This document shows positions 16,507-24,920 of a stretch of 64,000 nt of DNA, piece after piece; position 1 is the first letter of the stretch, and each line of letters opens with the position of its first letter. The DNA is taken from positions 1,922,001 through 1,986,000 of the forward strand of contig NZ_CP120997.1 in the NCBI RefSeq assembly GCF_030719295.1, given 5' to 3'. The notes below the pieces were generated by a model, which saw only the letters and a program-made list of their open reading frames with translations, was not told the origin of the DNA and searched no databases. The DNA is from Streptomyces sp. Mut1. GTDB lineage: Bacteria > Actinomycetota > Actinomycetes > Streptomycetales > Streptomycetaceae. The position numbers and the translations under genes are program-made.

Positions 16507-18164
16507 GGCGTGCCGGTCAGGTGCATGGTCGTGGCGCCCAGGTGCGGCTTCGCCCGGGACTCCAGCACCTTGACGCGGACCGCCGACGCGGTGACGGCCT
16601 CGGGGAGCGGCAGGATGCGTTCGTGGCCGATGGTGGTGCCCTCGGCGATCCGCTGCCAGACCCCGTCGACCTCGGCCTCGACGGCGAACCTCTCCACCCG
16701 CTGGCCGTGCCGGATGTCCTCGCGGACGGCGACGCGGTCGAAGGTGTAGGGCCCCGGGCCCCGCTCGCGTACGTCGGTGCCGTAGATCCGGCGCAGACCG
16801 GCGCCGAAGGCGGTCAGTGACGCCATGTCCGCCCCGGCGATCCGGCCGTCAGGCGCGGGCGGCACGTTGAGCAGGAGTGAGGCGTTGCGGCCCACGCTCT
16901 TCTCGTACAGGTCCATCAGCTGCGCGGCGGTCTTGGGCTGTTCGTCCTCGTGGTAGAACCAGCCGGGCCGGTTGGAGACGTCGGCCTCGGCCGGGTACCA
17001 CTGGAGGTAGTTGACGTCGGGGCCGAGGAGCCTGGCGCGGGAGCCGATGTCGGTGTCGGTTGAGTCGTTGGGCAGGCCGCCGAGTCCGGTCCACGGGTCG
17101 GTGGTGTGCGGGGTCACGCTCCACTCGGTCTCGCGGGCGGTCCCGTTCTCGTTGCCGACCCAGCGCACGCCCTGCGGACCCTGGAAGACGACGGTGTTCG
17201 GCGAGAGGGCCCCGACCATGTCGAACCACTGCTCGACGTCGTACTTCTGGGTGATGCCGGAGCCCGACCAGGGGTTGGCGCCGTCGAGCCACAGCTCCTC
17301 GACGGGCCCGTACTGGGTGAAGATCTCGTACAGCTGGTTGAGGTAGTACGCGTCGTAGTCGTCGGCCCGGACCGTGAAGCTGGGCAGCTTGCCGCTCTTG
17401 ACGCGGGCGGCGCGGTCGTCGCCGGGGACGAGGGTGGGGATGGTGCGCTCGGTGACGGCGCTGCCGTTGCCGAAGCGTCCCTGGCCGGCCGGGGCGCGGT
17501 CGCCGTCCTCCAGGGCCATCCGCTCGGGCAGGCTCAGCGTCTTGCCCTCGGCCTGCTTGGCGCGGATCTGCTCGACCCAGTCGGCGTGCCAGGCGTGCGG
17601 GAGTTCGGCTCCGTCGGACGGGGAGAGGTAGAGGCCGACCTTCAGCCCGGCCTTGCGGGCGGCCTTGACGTAGGCGGCGACGACGTCGGGGCTGCCGGGG
17701 CTGAGGGCGACGGAGTGGTCGGTGTAGCGGCTGGGGTAGAGCACGAAGCCGTCGTGGTGCTTGACGGTGAGCATGACCTGCTCGGCGCCGGCGGCCTTGT
17801 AGGCGCGCATCCACTGGTCCGCGTCGATGCTGCCGGGCGCGAAGAGCTTCTCGTCCTCCGTGCCCGAGCCCCATTCGCGGCCGGTGAAGGTGTTCATCCC
17901 GAAGTGCGTGAAGGCGGTGATCTCCCGCTGCTGCCAGGCCAGTTGCCCGGTGGTGGGGACGATGTTGGCCGCCTTCTCGATGATCCGGGCGGGGCTGTCG
18001 CAGGCCTCGACGGTCATCTGCGAGGCGGGTTTCACGGGCCCGCGGCACGTACCGGCGGGCGCGGAGGGCGCGGGCGCGGACTGCTGCGCGGTGGCGGTCA
18101 CGGGGATGAGCGCGGCGGCGGCCGCCAGCGCGAGAGCGCTGAGCACATGGGTGCGTCGTGCCAT
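16503..18164 (-). CDS. Secreted GH29 alpha-L-fucosidase
   Basis: The product is 553 residues. A twin-basic signal peptide (MARRTHVLSALALAAAAAL... cleaved near TATAQQ) predicts secretion. The GH29 core has FTHFGMNTFTGREWG, LTVKHHDGFVLYPS, KVGLYLSPSDGA and VEELWLDGANPW, the last holding the nucleophile Asp. The C-terminal region (about 440-553) is a beta-rich module of the kind found after GH29 barrels. It would release terminal L-fucose from glycans or plant polymers outside the cell. The ATG at 18164 follows AAGGAGAGGG. A possible promoter lies about 100 bases upstream. No transporter or other fucose gene is nearby. Confidence 0.9.
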   Translation of the reverse strand: MARRTHVLSALALAAAAALIPVTATAQQSAPAPSAPAGTCRGPVKPASQMTVEACDSPARIIEKAANIVPTTGQLAWQQREITAFTHFGMNTFTGREWGSGTEDEKLFAPGSIDADQWMRAYKAAGAEQVMLTVKHHDGFVLYPSRYTDHSVALSPGSPDVVAAYVKAARKAGLKVGLYLSPSDGAELPHAWHADWVEQIRAKQAEGKTLSLPERMALEDGDRAPAGQGRFGNGSAVTERTIPTLVPGDDRAARVKSGKLPSFTVRADDYDAYYLNQLYEIFTQYGPVEELWLDGANPWSGSGITQKYDVEQWFDMVGALSPNTVVFQGPQGVRWVGNENGTARETEWSVTPHTTDPWTGLGGLPNDSTDTDIGSRARLLGPDVNYLQWYPAEADVSNRPGWFYHEDEQPKTAAQLMDLYEKSVGRNASLLLNVPPAPDGRIAGADMASLTAFGAGLRRIYGTDVRERGPGPYTFDRVAVREDIRHGQRVERFAVEAEVDGVWQRIAEGTTIGHERILPLPEAVTASAVRVKVLESRAKPHLGATTMHLTGTP

Positions 18165-18266
18165 GGTTCCCTCTCCTTCACGACCACGAGTGGTCGGATC
18201 TCTTGGGTGCCGACGCGTGCATGCTGCCGCAAACAAGGGCCCACGGAAAGGGTGCGGGCCACATAC

Positions 18267-18293
18267 ATCCTATCTCTCGTCAGTAAAGTCCAA
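18267..18293 (-). promoter_or_regulatory. Candidate fucosidase promoter
   Basis: On the minus strand TTGGAC (18288-18293) and TAGGAT (18267-18272) are separated by 15 bases, about 100 bases before the fucosidase ATG. The spacing is short for sigma-70 type promoters, so this is tentative. Confidence 0.4.
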
Positions 18294-18309
18294 GCCGCCG
18301 GGACCACCC

Positions 18310-18801
18310 TCAGCCGTTGAACCAGGACGCCACATCGAGCCGGAAGGCGCCGTCGGGGGCCATCGCGCGCAGGTCGTCCTCCAGGGCGCGGACCCGCTCG
18401 GCCCCCAGCTTGCGGACCCACTCGGCCCGCAGCCGGTCGAAGCCCTCGGCGGACCGGACCAGGACGTCGATCCCCCGCGCGGTCAGCAGGACCAACTTGC
18501 GGCGCCCGTCGGCCGGATCGTCGGCGCGTTCCACGTAACCGAGGGCTTCGAGCCGGTCCACGGTCTTCCCGGCGGCCTGTTTGGAGACGCCGAGGCGGCG
18601 GCCGATCTCGCTGGCGGTCGCCCCGTCGACGCCCACCGCCTGAAGGGCGTAGCCGTACGCGGGCCGCAGGTCGAGGTGGCCCTCCTCGGCCAGCTCGCGG
18701 TGGAGCCCGTCGATGACCGACCGGAACCCGGCGAACAGCAGCAGGGGCAGCTCGAAGCCCGCACCCGCCTCGTCGGAGCGCCTCCGCGCGCGCTCAGCCA
18801 T
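18310..18801 (-). CDS. MarR-family transcriptional regulator
   Basis: The product is 163 residues. The winged-helix DNA-binding part reads VDGATASEIGRRLGVSKQAA then GKTVDRLEALGYVERADDP and DGRRKLVLLTARG, which are the MarR recognition helix and wing. The N-terminus forms the dimerisation helices. An in-frame TTG at 18816 is an alternative start; ATG at 18801 is chosen. It is divergent from the AhpD-like gene at 18871, and an inverted repeat TCGACAAC...GTTGTCGA lies between them. The simplest reading is that it represses itself and the divergent gene until an oxidant or phenolic ligand is present; this is inference from the family. Confidence 0.9.
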   Translation of the reverse strand: MAERARRRSDEAGAGFELPLLLFAGFRSVIDGLHRELAEEGHLDLRPAYGYALQAVGVDGATASEIGRRLGVSKQAAGKTVDRLEALGYVERADDPADGRRKLVLLTARGIDVLVRSAEGFDRLRAEWVRKLGAERVRALEDDLRAMAPDGAFRLDVASWFNG

Positions 18802-18809
18802 TGCGAAAC

Positions 18810-18849
18810 TCGACAACCTGGTTTACGTTTTCGTCAATCACGTTGTCGA
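18810..18849. promoter_or_regulatory. Inverted repeat, candidate MarR operator
   Basis: TCGACAAC (18810-18817) and GTTGTCGA (18842-18849) form a perfect 8-base inverted repeat across 24 bases, in the divergent space between the MarR gene and the AhpD-like gene. A weaker TTTACGTTTTCGTCAA sits between the arms. Confidence 0.6.
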
Positions 18850-18870
18850 TTTTACCGCGAGGGGTCACCC

Positions 18871-19416
18871 ATGTCCGCGACCGTCTTCCCCGACCACACC
18901 CACGCCTCCGCCCCCGCCGCCGCCCGCCCCGCCCTGGCGGCCATCGCGCAGAAACAGGGCTTCCTGCCGGCCGCGGCCGCCCGGATGGCCATCTCCCCCG
19001 AGCTGCTGAACGGCTTCCTGAAGATCAACGCCCTCTTCGAGGCCACCACCCTGGACCGGCTCTCCCGCGAGGTCCTGAGCATGACGATGGCCACCCGGAA
19101 CGGCTGCCACGTCTGCATCGCCATCCACACCGCGATCCTCACCTCCCTGGACACCGAGCCCGCCCTGCTCGACGCCCTGCGCGAGGCCGCCCCGCTCCCC
19201 GACGAACGGCTGGAAGCGCTGCGGCAGTTCATCCTGGCCGCCGTCGCGACGAACGGGGCCGTCGGCGACGAGGCGATGGAGGCGTTCCTGTCCCACGGCT
19301 ACACCCCGCGCAACGCACTGGAGGTGGTCCTCGGCATCGGCGCCTACACCCTGTCGACGCTCGCCAACCGGATGACGGACGCACCACTCGACGGCCCGCT
19401 GGCGCAGTTCGCCTGA
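18871..19416 (+). CDS. AhpD/carboxymuconolactone decarboxylase-family protein
   Basis: The product is 181 residues and all-helical. The redox motif is GCHVCIAIH, with Cys79, Cys82 and His86, preceded by LSREVLSMTMATRNG. This is the AhpD-type CxxC...H signature of peroxidase-like members rather than true decarboxylases. It would act in peroxide or disulfide metabolism in the cytoplasm. It is transcribed away from a MarR regulator with a shared operator-like repeat, which supports an oxidative or electrophile response. The ATG at 18871 is the first good start. A separate promoter seems to serve the next gene. Confidence 0.88.
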   Translation: MSATVFPDHTHASAPAAARPALAAIAQKQGFLPAAAARMAISPELLNGFLKINALFEATTLDRLSREVLSMTMATRNGCHVCIAIHTAILTSLDTEPALLDALREAAPLPDERLEALRQFILAAVATNGAVGDEAMEAFLSHGYTPRNALEVVLGIGAYTLSTLANRMTDAPLDGPLAQFA

Positions 19417-19499
19417 CACCGCCGCACAGGGCGGGAACGGGCTCAGGAATTCACCGCACGCCCCTGTCCCCCCGGCTCACCCCTCACTACATTGACAAT

Positions 19500-20405
19500 A
19501 TGTCTAACACGCAGCCAGCGGCGGTCGCGTCGGAGCGAACCACCCTCAAGGCCCGCCGGGTCAGCTTCGCCTGGGACCGGACCCCCCTGCACTGGGTGCC
19601 GGGCGACCCGTTCACCACGCACACGATCAATGTGCTCCACCTCCTGCTCCCGGCCGGGGAACGCTGGTTCATCCACGTCTACCGCCAAGTGCTCCCGTAC
19701 ATCCACGACGAGGAGCTGCGGCAGGACGTCATCGGCTTCATCGGCCAGGAGGCGATGCACTCCCAGGCCCATGACGACGTCCTGCCGCACCTCAAGGAGC
19801 AGGGCCTCGACCCGACCCCGTACACCGCTCAGGTGGACTGGCTCTTCGAGAAGCTCCTCGGCGACCGGACCCTGCCTCCGGGCCGGGCACGCGAGTGGTG
19901 GCTGCTGGAGCGGGTGGCGACGATAGCGGCGATCGAGCACTACACCGCCTTCCTCGGCGACTGGATACTCAACGCCGACGAGCTGGACCGGCGCGGCGCC
20001 GACCCCACCATGCTGGACCTGCTGCGCTGGCACGGCGCCGAGGAGGTCGAGCACCGCTCCGTCGCCTTCGACGTGTTCATGCACGTCGACGGCGGCTACC
20101 GGCGGCGGGTGCGGACCTGGGCGACGGCCTTCTCCGCGCTGCTCTTCCTCTGGCAGCGCGGCGCCCGCTTCTTCATGGAGAACGACCCCGCGCTGCTGGA
20201 CGGCAAGGCGTCATTCGGGCAGTTCTACCGCAGCGGCCGGCGCGGCACCCTGCCCAGCACCCCGTCCATGCTGCGATCGATCCCGCGCTATCTGAGCCGT
20301 TCCTACCACCCCTCGCAGGAGGGCAGCACGGCGCAGGCCGTCGACTACCTCACCCGCTCGCCCGCGGCCGTCGCGGCCGAGGCCCGTACCCCGAAGGCCC
20401 TCTGA
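19500..20405 (+). CDS. PF10118-like predicted metal-dependent hydrolase (helical, ferritin-like)
   Basis: The product is 301 residues. It has acidic/His pairs spread over a helical fold: FIGQEAMHSQAHDDVL, AAIEHYTAFLGDWIL and HGAEEVEHRSVAFDVF. These fit the family annotated as predicted metal-dependent hydrolases, which resembles di-iron proteins. Right before the ATG, TACATT (19488-19493) is 6 bases away and no ribosome-binding site is present, so the mRNA is probably leaderless. A TTGACAATATGTCTAA palindrome overlaps the start. It is 2 bases from the reductase gene, so an electron-transfer partnership is likely. The substrate is unknown; related gene pairs in actinobacteria involve fatty-acid or steroid metabolism, which is only analogy. 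Confidence 0.8.
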   Translation: MSNTQPAAVASERTTLKARRVSFAWDRTPLHWVPGDPFTTHTINVLHLLLPAGERWFIHVYRQVLPYIHDEELRQDVIGFIGQEAMHSQAHDDVLPHLKEQGLDPTPYTAQVDWLFEKLLGDRTLPPGRAREWWLLERVATIAAIEHYTAFLGDWILNADELDRRGADPTMLDLLRWHGAEEVEHRSVAFDVFMHVDGGYRRRVRTWATAFSALLFLWQRGARFFMENDPALLDGKASFGQFYRSGRRGTLPSTPSMLRSIPRYLSRSYHPSQEGSTAQAVDYLTRSPAAVAAEARTPKAL

Positions 20406-20407
20406 CC

Positions 20408-21496
20408 ATGCGGCGTCCCCTGTCCCTGCCCCGCCTGCGTACGGTCGCCGTGGCGACCGGAGCCGCGCTGCTCGCCCGGCGGGCATTGCGCCGGCGCGTC
20501 CGGAAGTCCCCGCTGTGGCCGCTGCCCGCGCTGGAGGAGCCCATATCCGGCCGGTCCGAGCGCCGTTCCACCACCGGGCGGCGGCTGCTGATCGCCGAGC
20601 GGACGAGCCTGGCCGACGGGGTCGTCCGACTCCGCCTGGAGGGGCCGGACCTGCCCGCCTGGGAGCCCGGGGCCCATCTGGACCTGGTGCTGCCCTCCGG
20701 CCTGGTCCGGCAGTACTCGCTGTGCGGCGACCCGGCCGACACCGGCGCCTACACCGTGGCGGCCCGGCTGGTCGAGGACGGCCGGGGCGGCTCCCGCGAG
20801 GTGCACACCGCGCTCCACGAGGGCATGGAGGTCGAGGTGCACGGCCCGCGCAACCGCTTCCCGCTCTCCGCCGCCCCCGCCCACATCCTGATCGCCGGCG
20901 GCATCGGCATCACCCCGATCCTGCCGATGGCGCGCCTGCTCGCCGCCGGGGGCGCCGACTGGCGGCTGCTGTACGGGGGCCGCAGCCGGGCCACGATGCC
21001 GTTCCTGGAGGAGATCGAGAAGCTGGGCGCCGACGGCGGCCGGGTCACGGTCGTCCCGCAGGACGAGGCGGGCCACCCGGACATCGCCGCCGCCCTCGCG
21101 GAGGCGCCCGAGGGCACGGCGGTCCACTGCTGCGGGCCGCAGCCCTTGATGGACGCGGTCGCCGCGGCCCTCCCGCCCGGCTGCGTGCTGCGCCTGGAAC
21201 GGTTCTCGGCGGCGGCCACGGACCCGGCCGGTTCGGCCCCGTTCGAAGTGGAGCTGCGCCGCTCGGGCCGCACCGTCCCGGTCGCGGCGGACCAGTCGGT
21301 GCTGGCCGCCGTGCGCGCCGAACTGCCGCACGTCTCGTACTCCTGCGAACAGGGTTTCTGCGGAACGTGCCAACAGCGCGTCCTGGAGGGTGAGGTGGAG
21401 CACCGCGACGAGCTGCTGACGGACCAGGAGCGGGAGGGATCCATGCTGATCTGCGTCTCCAGGTGCCGGGGCGGCAAGCTGGTGCTGGACCTGTAA
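20408..21496 (+). CDS. Ferredoxin-NADPH reductase-type oxidoreductase with C-terminal [2Fe-2S] domain
   Basis: The product is 362 residues. A short hydrophobic/basic N-terminal tail is followed by the FAD domain with the flavin motif RQYSLCGDP, the NAD(P) domain with ILIAGGIGITPILPMARLL and CCGPQPLMDAV, and a plant-type ferredoxin domain with CEQGFCGTC and the fourth cysteine in LICVSRC. This is the phthalate-dioxygenase-reductase style arrangement. It passes electrons from NAD(P)H to an oxygenase or di-iron partner, and the partner is most likely the preceding PF10118-like protein, only 2 bases upstream. A TetR regulator follows at 21532. The ATG at 20408 is well placed. Confidence 0.9.
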   Translation: MRRPLSLPRLRTVAVATGAALLARRALRRRVRKSPLWPLPALEEPISGRSERRSTTGRRLLIAERTSLADGVVRLRLEGPDLPAWEPGAHLDLVLPSGLVRQYSLCGDPADTGAYTVAARLVEDGRGGSREVHTALHEGMEVEVHGPRNRFPLSAAPAHILIAGGIGITPILPMARLLAAGGADWRLLYGGRSRATMPFLEEIEKLGADGGRVTVVPQDEAGHPDIAAALAEAPEGTAVHCCGPQPLMDAVAAALPPGCVLRLERFSAAATDPAGSAPFEVELRRSGRTVPVAADQSVLAAVRAELPHVSYSCEQGFCGTCQQRVLEGEVEHRDELLTDQEREGSMLICVSRCRGGKLVLDL

Positions 21497-21504
21497 CCCG
21501 GCCT

Positions 21505-21520
21505 TACCCACCGGTCGGTA
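21505..21520. promoter_or_regulatory. Palindrome, candidate TetR operator
   Basis: TACCcACCGGTcGGTA is an imperfect palindrome ending at the TACGCT hexamer (21519-21524) that lies 7 bases before the TetR ATG. A repressor here would block its own promoter. Confidence 0.6.
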
Positions 21521-21531
21521 CGCTGGGGGGC

Positions 21532-22254
21532 ATGACCACCGGGATGCGGCGCAGGATGGGCGTCGAGGAGCGCAGGCAGCAGCTGATCGGTGTCGCGCTG
21601 GAGTTGTTCAGCCGCCGGTCGCCGGACGAGGTGTCGATCGACGAGATCGCCGCGGCCGCCGGGATCTCGCGGCCGCTGGTCTACCACTACTTCCCGGGCA
21701 AGCAGAGCCTGTACGAGGCGGCGTTGCGGCGGGCGGCCGACGAGCTGGCGGGCCGGTTCGTGGAGCCGCGCGAAGGCCCCCTGGGCACGCGGCTGCTGCG
21801 GGTGATGGGCCGGTTCTTCGACTTCGTGGACGAGCACGGGCCCGGGTTCGCCGCGCTGATGCGGGGCGGCCCGGCCGTGGGCTCCTCCACGGCGAACGCG
21901 ATGATCGACGGGGTGCGCCAGGCGGCCTGCGCCCAGATCCTGGCCCATCTGGACGTCGACGAGCCCCCGGCCCGGCTGGAGTTGGTCGTACGCTCCTGGG
22001 TCTCGCTCGCCGAGTCGACGGCGCTGCTCTGGCTGGACGGGCGGCGCGTGCCGAGGGCCGAGCTGGAACTGCAACTGGTGCACGACTTCGCGGCGCTGGC
22101 CGCCGTGAGCGCCGCGTACGACGAGGAGATGGCGGCCATCGTGCTGCGGGTGCTGGCGCGGGAGCCGGCGGACGGGCCGTTCGCGGACCTGCTGACGCGG
22201 CTCTCCGCACTGGGCCCCGTCGCCCCCGCCGTACCCCCGCAGCGGTTGCCGTAG
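21532..22254 (+). CDS. TetR-family transcriptional regulator
   Basis: The product is 240 residues. The N-terminal helix-turn-helix is VSIDEIAAAAGISRPLVYHYF followed by PGKQSLYEAAL, typical of TetR proteins. The remaining helices form the ligand-binding/dimer domain. TACGCT, 7 bases upstream of the ATG, suggests a leaderless transcript. The palindrome at 21505-21520 overlaps that element, so autoregulation is likely. It lies immediately downstream of the PF10118/reductase pair and may control that as well. The ligand is unknown. Confidence 0.9.
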   Translation: MTTGMRRRMGVEERRQQLIGVALELFSRRSPDEVSIDEIAAAAGISRPLVYHYFPGKQSLYEAALRRAADELAGRFVEPREGPLGTRLLRVMGRFFDFVDEHGPGFAALMRGGPAVGSSTANAMIDGVRQAACAQILAHLDVDEPPARLELVVRSWVSLAESTALLWLDGRRVPRAELELQLVHDFAALAAVSAAYDEEMAAIVLRVLAREPADGPFADLLTRLSALGPVAPAVPPQRLP

Positions 22255-22258
22255 CGGG

Positions 22259-22609
22259 TCAGAGCTTGCGGTAGGAGGGGTCCAGGTCACGCGCCTCGAC
22301 CGAGAGGTGCAGGGCCGTTCCCCGGGCCGTGCGGAGGTGGCCGGCCAGCAGCTCCAGGACCGATTCGGTGAGCCTGGCCTTGATCTCCGGCGTGCGGCCG
22401 GGCAGCAGCGAGATGTCGACGTGCACGAGCGCGTCCCCCTCCGGGGCGTCCGCCACCACCGTCTCCTCGGTCCGCCGGAAGCGGGTCTTGCAGGCGGCGG
22501 CCTTGGTGTTGACGGTCTCGGCGATCAGCGGGTGCAGCGCGAGGGCGAAGGCGGGGCGGTCGAAGGCGTCGGCGAGTTCGGCCGAGTAGTCGACGGTGAT
22601 CTGCGGCAT
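22259..22609 (-). CDS. 5-carboxymethyl-2-hydroxymuconate isomerase-like tautomerase
   Basis: The product is 116 residues and begins MPQITVDYSAELADAF, with Pro1 as the catalytic base after Met removal, as in the CHMI branch of the tautomerase superfamily. The C-terminal LHLSVEARDLDPSYRK matches the family end. CHMI isomerises a homoprotocatechuate breakdown intermediate, but no other genes of that pathway are present, so the substrate is open. It converges with the TetR gene (5 bases between stops). Confidence 0.8.
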   Translation of the reverse strand: MPQITVDYSAELADAFDRPAFALALHPLIAETVNTKAAACKTRFRRTEETVVADAPEGDALVHVDISLLPGRTPEIKARLTESVLELLAGHLRTARGTALHLSVEARDLDPSYRKL

Positions 22610-22733
22610 GGCGGGCTCCCGGGGCGAGACGGCGGCAGAGGGACGCCGCCCAGCCTTCCCCGGCCCCGTGGGCCGGCACAACAGCGATTCACTATGTGGG
22701 CAGGGGCAGGGGCAGCGGCCCCGGGGGCGGGCG

Positions 22734-24770
22734 CTACATGAGCAGTTCGCCGTGCAGGGCGAGGGCCAGGCCCGCCTCCGCGCTGTCGGAGCGGCCCTGT
22801 TCGAAGGCGCGCCAGTAGGCGGCGTCGCCGACGGCCTCCCGGGCCCGCCGTTCGCAGGCCTCGCGCAGCGGCCCCAGTTCCGGGGTGCCGCGCTGCGGGT
22901 GGCCCACCATCCGCCAGTAGACCTGTCCGGTGCCGTAGACCCGGGCGGCCCTGGCCCCCTCGCCCTGGGCGGCGATGGCGGCGGCCAGGATGTCCAGGCC
23001 GAGCGCGATCCCGAAGCGGTCGCGGAGCCGGTGCTTGCCGGTGAGCATGGCGCGGGCGTGCGCGGCGGCCGGTGCGGCACGGCCCTGGAGCAGGGCGATC
23101 AGGGCGAGTTGGTAGTCGACGTAGCTGCGGGTCCAGCACTCGTCCTGGGCCTCGCAGGCGGCGCGCAGGACGACGGCCGCCTCGGCCGCCTCGTCCAGCC
23201 GGCCGAGTCCGGTGAGGGCGAAGACGGTGATCAGGTGGCAGCGCAGCCGGTAGGCCGATTCGAGCGGGGTGGCGCTCCCGGCGGTGCGCAGGACCCGCTC
23301 CGACACGCGCAGCCCCCTCTCGGGCTCGCCGGTCATCAGGTGGGTGAGGCCGCGCAGATAGGCGGCGGCGAGTACGCCCTCGTCGGTGTTGTCGGCGGCG
23401 GCCGCGCGGACGCACTCCGCGCCGATGCGCTCGGCGGCCGGGTAGTCGCCCTGGAGCAGGACGCAGATGCCGAGCACCCACAGGGCACGGGTGCGGTGCG
23501 GGCCGCCGGCCGGTCCGGTGTCCAGGGCGCGCTGGGCGTAGGAGCGGGTCTGGGGCAGGTGGCCGCAGCAGCACCAGAAGAAGCCGATGCGCCCGGCCAT
23601 CTCCTGGGCGGCGGCGGGGTCGTGGGCGAGGAGGTGGTCGAGGGCGGCGCACAGGTCGGCGTGCGCGTCGGCGATGCGGTGGTACCAGAGGATCTGGTCG
23701 TCGCCGGTCCAGCCGGCGTGGGCGTTGCGGGCGAGGCGCAGGAAGCAGGCGGCGTGGCGGTCGGCGGCGGCGCGCTCCTCACCGAGTTCGGCGAGCCACA
23801 TCCGGCCGTACTCGCGCAGCGTGCCGAGCATGCGGTGGCGGTCCCCGTCGCGGGCGACGACGGACTGGGCGACGAGGCCGCGCAGCGCCGTACGGACTCC
23901 GTGTGCGGTGAGCGGGCCGCCGGCGCAGACGATGGCGGCGGTGTCCGCGTCGAAGTCGCCGCGCAGCACGGTCAGCCGGGCCCACAGGAGCCGTTCGAGC
24001 GGGGTGCACAGTTCGTGGGACCAGCCGATGGTGGTGCGCAGGGTGCGGTGGCGCAGGGGACGGAGCGTGGTGTGGGCGAAGACGTCGAGGCGGGAGCCGA
24101 GCCGGTCGGCGATCTCCTGGACGGTCTGCCGGCCGGCGCCCGCGGCGGCGAGTTCGATGGCGAGCGGGATGCCTTCGAGGCGGCGGCAGATCGCGGTGGC
24201 GGCCGCGGCGGTGCCGGGGTCGTCGAGGGGGGTTGCGGGGGCGGCGGCCGAGGCCCGTTCCCGGAAGAGGGTGAGCGCGTCGGCGGTGCCGTCGACGGGC
24301 AGCGGCTCCACCTCGATCAGCTGCTCGCCCCGCAGGTCCAGGGGCCGGCGGCTGGTGGCGAGGACGGTGAGGCCGGGTGAGGTGGTGAGGATCTCGCCGA
24401 GGAGGTGGGCGCAGGAGTGGCGGAGGTGTTCGCAGGAGTCCAGGACGAGCAGGAGCTCTTTGTCGGCGAGCCATTCGCACAGCACGTCGATGGGCATGCG
24501 CAGGGTGTGGTCGCTGAGGCCGACCGCGTCGGAGACGGTGGCCAGGAGCAGTTCGTCGTCGTGCAGCGGGGAGAGGTCCGCCCACCACACGCCGTCGCGG
24601 AAGTCCGGTTCGGCGCGGCGGGCGGCGCGCAGGGCCAGCCGGGTCTTCCCGACGCCGCCGGTTCCGGTGAGCGTGGTCAGCCGGCCGGTGGCGAGGGCGT
24701 CTTCGAGCCCGGCCAGCTCCGCCTCCCGTCCGACAAAGCTGGTGGTCTCCTCGGGGATGTTGCTGACCAT
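22734..24770 (-). CDS. AfsR/NB-ARC-type signalling ATPase with TPR-like tail, no LuxR HTH
   Basis: The product is 678 residues. The N-terminal region has FVGREAELAGLEDALA, Walker A LTGTGGVGKTRLAL, Walker B LLVLDSCEHLRHSCAH, TSRRPLDLRGE (sensor) and IPLAIELAAAGAG (GxP), which together define STAND/AP-ATPases. The C-terminal half is helical repeats of TPR type. Unlike AfsR or LAL regulators there is no N-terminal SARP/BTAD domain and no C-terminal LuxR helix-turn-helix, so it is better described as a signalling ATPase than a DNA-binding regulator. The ATG at 24770 is used; a GTG six bases upstream is possible. It is the minus-strand neighbour downstream of the amylase-pullulanase, separated by a terminator. 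Confidence 0.85.
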   Translation of the reverse strand: MVSNIPEETTSFVGREAELAGLEDALATGRLTTLTGTGGVGKTRLALRAARRAEPDFRDGVWWADLSPLHDDELLLATVSDAVGLSDHTLRMPIDVLCEWLADKELLLVLDSCEHLRHSCAHLLGEILTTSPGLTVLATSRRPLDLRGEQLIEVEPLPVDGTADALTLFRERASAAAPATPLDDPGTAAAATAICRRLEGIPLAIELAAAGAGRQTVQEIADRLGSRLDVFAHTTLRPLRHRTLRTTIGWSHELCTPLERLLWARLTVLRGDFDADTAAIVCAGGPLTAHGVRTALRGLVAQSVVARDGDRHRMLGTLREYGRMWLAELGEERAAADRHAACFLRLARNAHAGWTGDDQILWYHRIADAHADLCAALDHLLAHDPAAAQEMAGRIGFFWCCCGHLPQTRSYAQRALDTGPAGGPHRTRALWVLGICVLLQGDYPAAERIGAECVRAAAADNTDEGVLAAAYLRGLTHLMTGEPERGLRVSERVLRTAGSATPLESAYRLRCHLITVFALTGLGRLDEAAEAAVVLRAACEAQDECWTRSYVDYQLALIALLQGRAAPAAAHARAMLTGKHRLRDRFGIALGLDILAAAIAAQGEGARAARVYGTGQVYWRMVGHPQRGTPELGPLREACERRAREAVGDAAYWRAFEQGRSDSAEAGLALALHGELLM

Positions 24771-24796
24771 CGTCACCGTCGCTGCACAGGTGGAGC

Positions 24797-24841
24797 GGCC
24801 GGCCCCGGCCCCCGCGCGGATGCGGGGAGCCGGGGCCGGCC
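24797..24841 (-). terminator. Terminator after the amylase-pullulanase gene
   Basis: GGCCGGCCCCGGC and GCCGGGGCCGGCC form a perfect 13-base stem around a 19-base loop, about 80 bases downstream of the minus-strand stop at 24921. Confidence 0.65.
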
Positions 24842-24920
24842 GGGTGGAGTGGAGGCCTGCCCGGGAGGGGCGGTGGAGCGGCACCCCCGGGCGGCTGCCC
24901 ATACGGTAGTCCTGAGACGG

